The notes under the pieces were generated by a model. The model did no database searches. It worked only from the letters and a program-made list of their open reading frames with translations, and was not told where the DNA came from. A stretch of DNA of 9,928 bases from assembly GCA_015234495.1 (NCBI GenBank), contig JADGMZ010000368.1:1-9928 (forward strand). The letters are read 5' to 3'. Both the position numbers and the translations under genes were made by a program. This document shows positions 6,387 through 9,928 of the stretch, piece after piece. Source of the stretch: Brevundimonas sp. (GTDB taxonomy: Bacteria > Pseudomonadota > Alphaproteobacteria > Caulobacterales > Caulobacteraceae). How positions within the stretch are numbered: position 1 is the first letter of the stretch; every line of letters begins with the position of its first letter.

Positions 6387-7124
6387 ATGTCCGACCTCCG
6401 TCCCGCCGCCCGTCTGAAACGTTACGCCCCCGGCGTGGACCAGCCGGCCCATGCCCATGAGGCCGCCCACATCTCGCTGGTCGTCGCTGGCGGGTTCAGC
6501 GAAACCGACTCGCGGGGCGTCCGCACCGTGTCGTCGGGTCGAACAGGCCTGCGGCCCGAGGGACTGCGCCACGCCGTCCGGTTCGGCGCCGCGGGCGCCA
6601 TGGTCCTGACCTTCGAGCCGCCGCCGCGCCCGGACGGCCGTCCCGTGGTCAGCGAGCCGGCCTGGTCCCCGGTTCTGCCCGGAACCCATCTGCGCCGCCT
6701 GACCCCGATGCTGCTGGAGGACGGCGAAACCGCGCGGGAGGCCGCCTGGGATCTCCTCGCCCTGTGCCGGGCGGCCCCGGCCAGACCGCGTCCGGACGCC
6801 TGGCTGCGCGCCGTGCGCGAACAGCTGGTCGAGTCCCCCGGTCCCGCCCGCCTGACCGACATCGCCCATCGGGCGGGCCGCCACCGGGTCTATCTGGGGC
6901 GCGCCTTCCTCGCCGCCTTCGGCGAGACGCCGTCCGTCTTCCGTCGCCGGGCCATGCTGGACCGCGCCCTGTGCCTCGGCGCCCACGGCGTCCCCGCCGC
7001 CCTCGCGGCGGCCGAGGCCGGCTTCGCCGACCAGAGCCATTTCACCCGCGCCTGCCGTGACGTCTTCGGCCTGCCCCCCGGCCGCCTGATCGCGCGCGCG
7101 GCCCAGGTTGCATCCGTCCAATAA
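6387..7124 (+). CDS. AraC family transcriptional regulator
   Basis: A 245-residue AraC/XylS-type regulator. The C-terminal DNA-binding domain (about 152-240) has two helix-turn-helix motifs: LTDIAHRAGRHRVYLGRAF (156-174) and PAALAAAEAGFADQSHFTRA (203-222), the latter ending in the family signature DVFGLPPGRL (225-234). The N-terminal part (1-110) looks like a small cupin-type sensor, with HAHEAAH (22-28) near the start; the ligand is unknown. AAGG five bases before the ATG is a modest ribosome site. It lies between a TetR-type gene and a secreted hydrolase gene, which starts 47 bp downstream and is a plausible target. Confidence 0.9.
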   Translation: MSDLRPAARLKRYAPGVDQPAHAHEAAHISLVVAGGFSETDSRGVRTVSSGRTGLRPEGLRHAVRFGAAGAMVLTFEPPPRPDGRPVVSEPAWSPVLPGTHLRRLTPMLLEDGETAREAAWDLLALCRAAPARPRPDAWLRAVREQLVESPGPARLTDIAHRAGRHRVYLGRAFLAAFGETPSVFRRRAMLDRALCLGAHGVPAALAAAEAGFADQSHFTRACRDVFGLPPGRLIARAAQVASVQ

Positions 7125-7171
7125 GCGCACGCCCCGGCCGTCCAGTCTGGCGCTCCCACACCGGAGAGCTC

Positions 7172-8722
7172 ATGCGCCCGCACCTTTTCACCGCCCTGTC
7201 CGCCGCCCTTGTGCTCGCCACCCCCGTCGCGGCGGAGATCGGGATTGCGCCCGCCGCGAGCGCAGCCCAAGTCGAGCCGGCCGGCGACGCCGACTTCAGG
7301 CGCGCCGCCGACACGGTGCTCGGCCTGGCGCGGGCGGCCTCGGAACAGCCGGGGGCGGCGCCCGCCCTTTCGGTGGTCATGGTCCGGCGCGGCCGACCGC
7401 CGGTGATCTGGACGCACGGTCGTCTCTCGGCCGACCCGGCTTCCGCCGCCGTCAACGGCAGGACGCCCTTCTATATCGCCTCCCAGACCAAGGCCTTCGT
7501 CGGCCTGCTGGCGGTCAAGCTGGAGGCCGAAGGCGTCTTCGACCTCGACCTGACCCTGGCCGACGTCTGGCCCCAGGTAAGCCTGCCGTCCGGCGCCGAC
7601 CCGGCCGCGATCACCTTTCGCGATCTGCTCAGCCATCAGGGACCGCTTGAGAACGAGGCGCTGTCGTTCCGCACCTCCTACAGCGACCGCGTCCCGGCGG
7701 CCGACTACGCCCGGCTGCTCTCGACCGGCTCCTCGGCCCGCGCCCCCGGCTATGACTATTCCAATCTCGGTTACCTCCTGTACGGCGCGGCCCTGGAGCT
7801 GAAGACCGGCCGCGACTGGCGCGACTGGCTGGAGCTGGCCGTGCTTCGGCCCGCCGGCATGACCCGTTCCGGCGCCCGCCCGAGCCGCTTCGACGGCGTG
7901 CCCGCCTACCATCGCTGGATGGGCGAACAGGGATGGGATGTCTTCGCGGGCAAGCCCGACGACCTGATGCACGCCGCGGGCGGACTCGTCGTCGCCCCCG
8001 ACGACATGGCCCGCTGGCTGGCCATCCAGCTGGGCGAGACCAATGACGCCGTCCGCCCGGAATGGGTCCGGGAGGCGCAGACCCGGCTCGTCGTCGCAGA
8101 CATCCAGGGCGACGTCATCGCCTGCCAGGGTTACGCCATCGGCTGGAATGTCTGTCGTCTGGGCGCCGTCGACATCCGCGCCCACGGCGGCAGCTACACG
8201 GGGATGCGTTCCGCCATGGCCGTCTCGCCCGAACTCGGCGTGGCCATCGCCGTCTTCTCGACCAGCGACAGCCTGACCGGCGGCCTCGGCCAGACCCTGG
8301 TCCAGACCTTCTTCGAGACCGTCCAGGATCCCGCCTACGCCACGACCTCGCCCGGGGATTTCGGCGCCCGCTACGCCGGACGCCTCGCCACCTTCGCCGG
8401 ACGCCGCATGGCCCAGGTCGAGCAGCGCCGCGCGGCCGAACACTGGGGCGGCTGGACCTGGCGTCCGACCGCCGCCGACCGCGAGGCCTATGCCGGCGTC
8501 TACCGTCATCCGACGCTGGGCGACTATGTCGTCTCGTCCGATAGCGAGGCGGTTCACGCCCGCCTCGGAGTCGTCGAACGCGCCCTCGAGCCGGCGGCGC
8601 CCGACCTGTTCGCCATCGCCGACGGCCGCGCCGACCCGCCCGACCCGTTCCGCTTCGAGCGCGCCGACGGACGCGTCACCGCCGTCGTGTGGGAGGACCA
8701 GCGGTTCGAACGGGTCGACTAG
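7172..8722 (+). CDS. Secreted serine hydrolase, class C beta-lactamase/PBP4*-like
   Basis: A 516-residue serine hydrolase of the beta-lactamase-related family (Pfam Beta-lactamase; class C, DD-peptidase and esterase relatives). A signal peptide is visible: Arg2, a hydrophobic core at about 5-19 and a PVAA cleavage region near residue 21, so it should be periplasmic or outer-membrane facing. Nucleophile motif SQTK (Ser104, Lys107), YSN (Tyr196-Asn198) and HGGS (338-341, in place of KTG) form the complete active site. A second domain from about 435 to 516 begins YAGVYRHPTLGDY and looks like the small beta-barrel found after many such hydrolases. Peptide, ester or lactam substrates are all possible; resistance should not be assumed. 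GGAGAG lies three bases before the ATG. Confidence 0.92.
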   Translation: MRPHLFTALSAALVLATPVAAEIGIAPAASAAQVEPAGDADFRRAADTVLGLARAASEQPGAAPALSVVMVRRGRPPVIWTHGRLSADPASAAVNGRTPFYIASQTKAFVGLLAVKLEAEGVFDLDLTLADVWPQVSLPSGADPAAITFRDLLSHQGPLENEALSFRTSYSDRVPAADYARLLSTGSSARAPGYDYSNLGYLLYGAALELKTGRDWRDWLELAVLRPAGMTRSGARPSRFDGVPAYHRWMGEQGWDVFAGKPDDLMHAAGGLVVAPDDMARWLAIQLGETNDAVRPEWVREAQTRLVVADIQGDVIACQGYAIGWNVCRLGAVDIRAHGGSYTGMRSAMAVSPELGVAIAVFSTSDSLTGGLGQTLVQTFFETVQDPAYATTSPGDFGARYAGRLATFAGRRMAQVEQRRAAEHWGGWTWRPTAADREAYAGVYRHPTLGDYVVSSDSEAVHARLGVVERALEPAAPDLFAIADGRADPPDPFRFERADGRVTAVVWEDQRFERVD

Positions 8723-8766
8723 ACCCCCGGGGGGAGCCGGAGCGCGGCCTCAGGCGTTGCCGTTTC

Positions 8767-9597
8767 ATGATCGTCAGCTTCGCCTTGGACCGGGACCGCG
8801 AGCTGGGCTACGCCCGCGACCTCGGCCGCGCCTTCGGCGGGGCCCTGCTGTTCAGCCTGCCGCTGCTGATGACCATGGAGATGTGGTGGTTCGGCTTCGT
8901 GCTCGCGCCGTGGCGGCTGGCGACCTTCCTGCTCGCCGCCCTGCCCCTGCTCCTCGGCCTCGCCTACTACGCCGGCTTCAGCGCCCGCCATCGCGGCCTC
9001 GCCCACGCCCTGCTCGACACCGCCGCGGCCCTGGCCGTCGGCTATGCCGCCGCGGCCGCCGGCCTCCTGCTGTTCGGGGTGCTCGAGCCCGGCGCCCCGC
9101 CGCGCCAGATCGCGGGCCAGCTGACCCTGCAGGCGGTGGCTGGGGCCATGGGCGCCCTGCTCGCCGGCCGCCAGCTCAGCGGCGGCAAGGACGACGTCGG
9201 CGACGAGGAGGAGGCGCAGTACCTCGGCGAACTGTTCCTGATGATCGCCGGCGCCCTGTTCCTGGCCCTCAACATGGCCCCGACCGAGGAGATGATCCTC
9301 ATCGCCTACCGCATGGGCGCCGCCCACGCCGTGGCCCTGGTGATCGCCTCGCTCGTCATCATGCACACCCTGGTCTACCTGGTCGGCTTCGCGGGCCAGG
9401 AGGAACAGGGCAAGCCGGTCACCGCCTTCGTCCACTTCACCCTCGCCGGTTACGGCCTGGTGCTGCTCACCGCCCTGGCCGTGCTGTGGGTGTTCGGCCG
9501 CACCGAGGGCCACGGCCTGGCCGAGATCGTCGACGCCGTGGTGGTGCTGGCCTTCCCCGGCGCCATCGGCGCCGCCGCCGCCCGGCTGCTGGTGTGA
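8767..9597 (+). CDS. TIGR02587 family membrane protein
   Basis: A 276-residue polytopic inner-membrane protein that I recognise as the TIGR02587 (DUF2391-like) family, of unknown function. Hydrophobic segments lie near 22-40, 50-70, 82-105, 118-135, 154-178, 187-208, 222-244 and 252-274, consistent with seven or eight spans. Notable features are LPLLMTMEMWWFG (31-43), an acidic loop around GKDDVGDEEEAQ (140-151) and MAPTEEMILIAYRMG (170-184), with acidic residues at a membrane segment. The frame is also open from a GTG at 8689 inside the hydrolase gene. The ATG at 8767 is preferred because the upstream residues are polar, arginine-rich and overlap the hydrolase. No strong ribosome site is seen. 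Its stop overlaps the start of its usual partner. Confidence 0.88.
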   Translation: MIVSFALDRDRELGYARDLGRAFGGALLFSLPLLMTMEMWWFGFVLAPWRLATFLLAALPLLLGLAYYAGFSARHRGLAHALLDTAAALAVGYAAAAAGLLLFGVLEPGAPPRQIAGQLTLQAVAGAMGALLAGRQLSGGKDDVGDEEEAQYLGELFLMIAGALFLALNMAPTEEMILIAYRMGAAHAVALVIASLVIMHTLVYLVGFAGQEEQGKPVTAFVHFTLAGYGLVLLTALAVLWVFGRTEGHGLAEIVDAVVVLAFPGAIGAAAARLLV

Positions 9598-9928
9598 TGG
9601 CCGCGCGCAGCAGCAAGGGCGGCCCACCGCCGGCCCCGGCCCTGCTCGAATGGGCCATGGGCGGCCTCGGCGCCCTGCTGGTCCTGGCCGCCCTGACGGT
9701 GATCATGACCGAGGCCTTCGGCGCCCGCGACCCCGCCCGGCTGGAGGCCCGCGTGACCGAAACCCGCCCCGCCGGCGCCCGCTGGCTGGCCGAGGTCGAG
9801 GTCCGCAATCTCGGGGACGAGACCGCCGCCTCGGTCGAGGTCGAGGGCCGCCTCGCCGGGGAGACCGCTTCCGCCACCATCGACTACGTCCCCGCCCGCG
9901 GCCGGGAACAGGTCACCCTCGCCTTCGA
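9597..9928 (+). CDS. TIGR02588 family protein (3' end beyond window)
   Basis: The reading frame opens with ATG at 9597-9599, sharing one base with the TGA of the preceding gene (TGATG), a sign of translational coupling. It continues for 110 codons to the window edge without a stop. A short polar N-terminus is followed by one membrane segment (about 19-37, WAMGGLGALLVLAALTVIM). A soluble, probably periplasmic beta-rich domain comes next, with LEARVTETRPAGARWLAEVE and VRNLGDETAASVEVEG. In family knowledge, TIGR02588 is a short protein of unknown function found as the partner of TIGR02587. The family is only slightly longer than the part seen, so few residues are missing. Confidence 0.85.
   Translation, partial: MAARSSKGGPPPAPALLEWAMGGLGALLVLAALTVIMTEAFGARDPARLEARVTETRPAGARWLAEVEVRNLGDETAASVEVEGRLAGETASATIDYVPARGREQVTLAF

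Noticed and set aside
5652..7130. 492-residue minus-strand open frame opposite both regulator genes
   Set aside because: Gly-rich low-complexity shadow; the plus-strand TetR and AraC frames carry the conserved domains.
6890..8557. 555-residue minus-strand open frame opposite the AraC and serine hydrolase genes
   Set aside because: Antisense to two genes with complete motifs and without any recognisable domain; explained by codon bias of the real genes.
7172..8722. Antibiotic-resistance beta-lactamase
   Set aside because: The active-site motifs fit the broad serine hydrolase family, with HGGS instead of KTG and an extra C-terminal domain; nothing in the sequence supports a resistance function specifically.
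8724..8734. CCCCCGGGGGG as a terminator after the serine hydrolase gene
   Set aside because: There is no loop and no T tract; it is more likely a chance GC palindrome.

Overview
The base composition is very GC-rich with strong G/C bias at third codon positions. Gene content (nucleoside hydrolase, DUF819 permease, BLUF photoreceptor, TIGR02587/TIGR02588 pair) and codon style suggest an alphaproteobacterium, most likely of the Caulobacterales and Brevundimonas-like. This placement is an inference from sequence style, not a database match. No rRNA, tRNA, CRISPR array, integrase or complete insertion sequence was seen.

Left region (1-3712). A minus-strand pair encodes an aspartate/glutamate-racemase-family protein followed by a nucleoside hydrolase. 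It is divergent, across 77 bp, from a plus-strand DUF819 membrane protein. A hairpin resembling an intrinsic terminator separates DUF819 from a plus-strand NADPH-dependent FMN reductase. The first 76 bases probably hold the last codons of another plus-strand gene whose stop overlaps the nucleoside hydrolase stop.

Middle region (3713-5705). The FMN reductase converges on a PLP-dependent D-cysteine desulfhydrase / L-cysteate sulfo-lyase family enzyme. The 90-bp gap is almost filled by an imperfect inverted repeat that looks like a REP-type palindromic element. Upstream of the PLP enzyme on the same strand lies a single-domain BLUF blue-light sensor, which may be co-transcribed with it. Then comes a gene-free stretch of about 410 bp. 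It holds an AT-rich patch and a striking element: arrays of the heptamer AGGGCTT facing each other as a 22-bp perfect inverted repeat, with two smaller hairpins in the loop.

Right region (5706-9928). Five plus-strand genes are closely spaced: a TetR-type regulator, an AraC-type regulator, a secreted class-C beta-lactamase-like serine hydrolase, a TIGR02587 polytopic membrane protein and, overlapping it by one base, a TIGR02588 protein cut by the window end. The last two are a known two-gene module of unknown function. Placing two different regulators and a periplasmic hydrolase in front of it is the most system-like arrangement here. Whether all five form one transcription unit cannot be decided from sequence alone.
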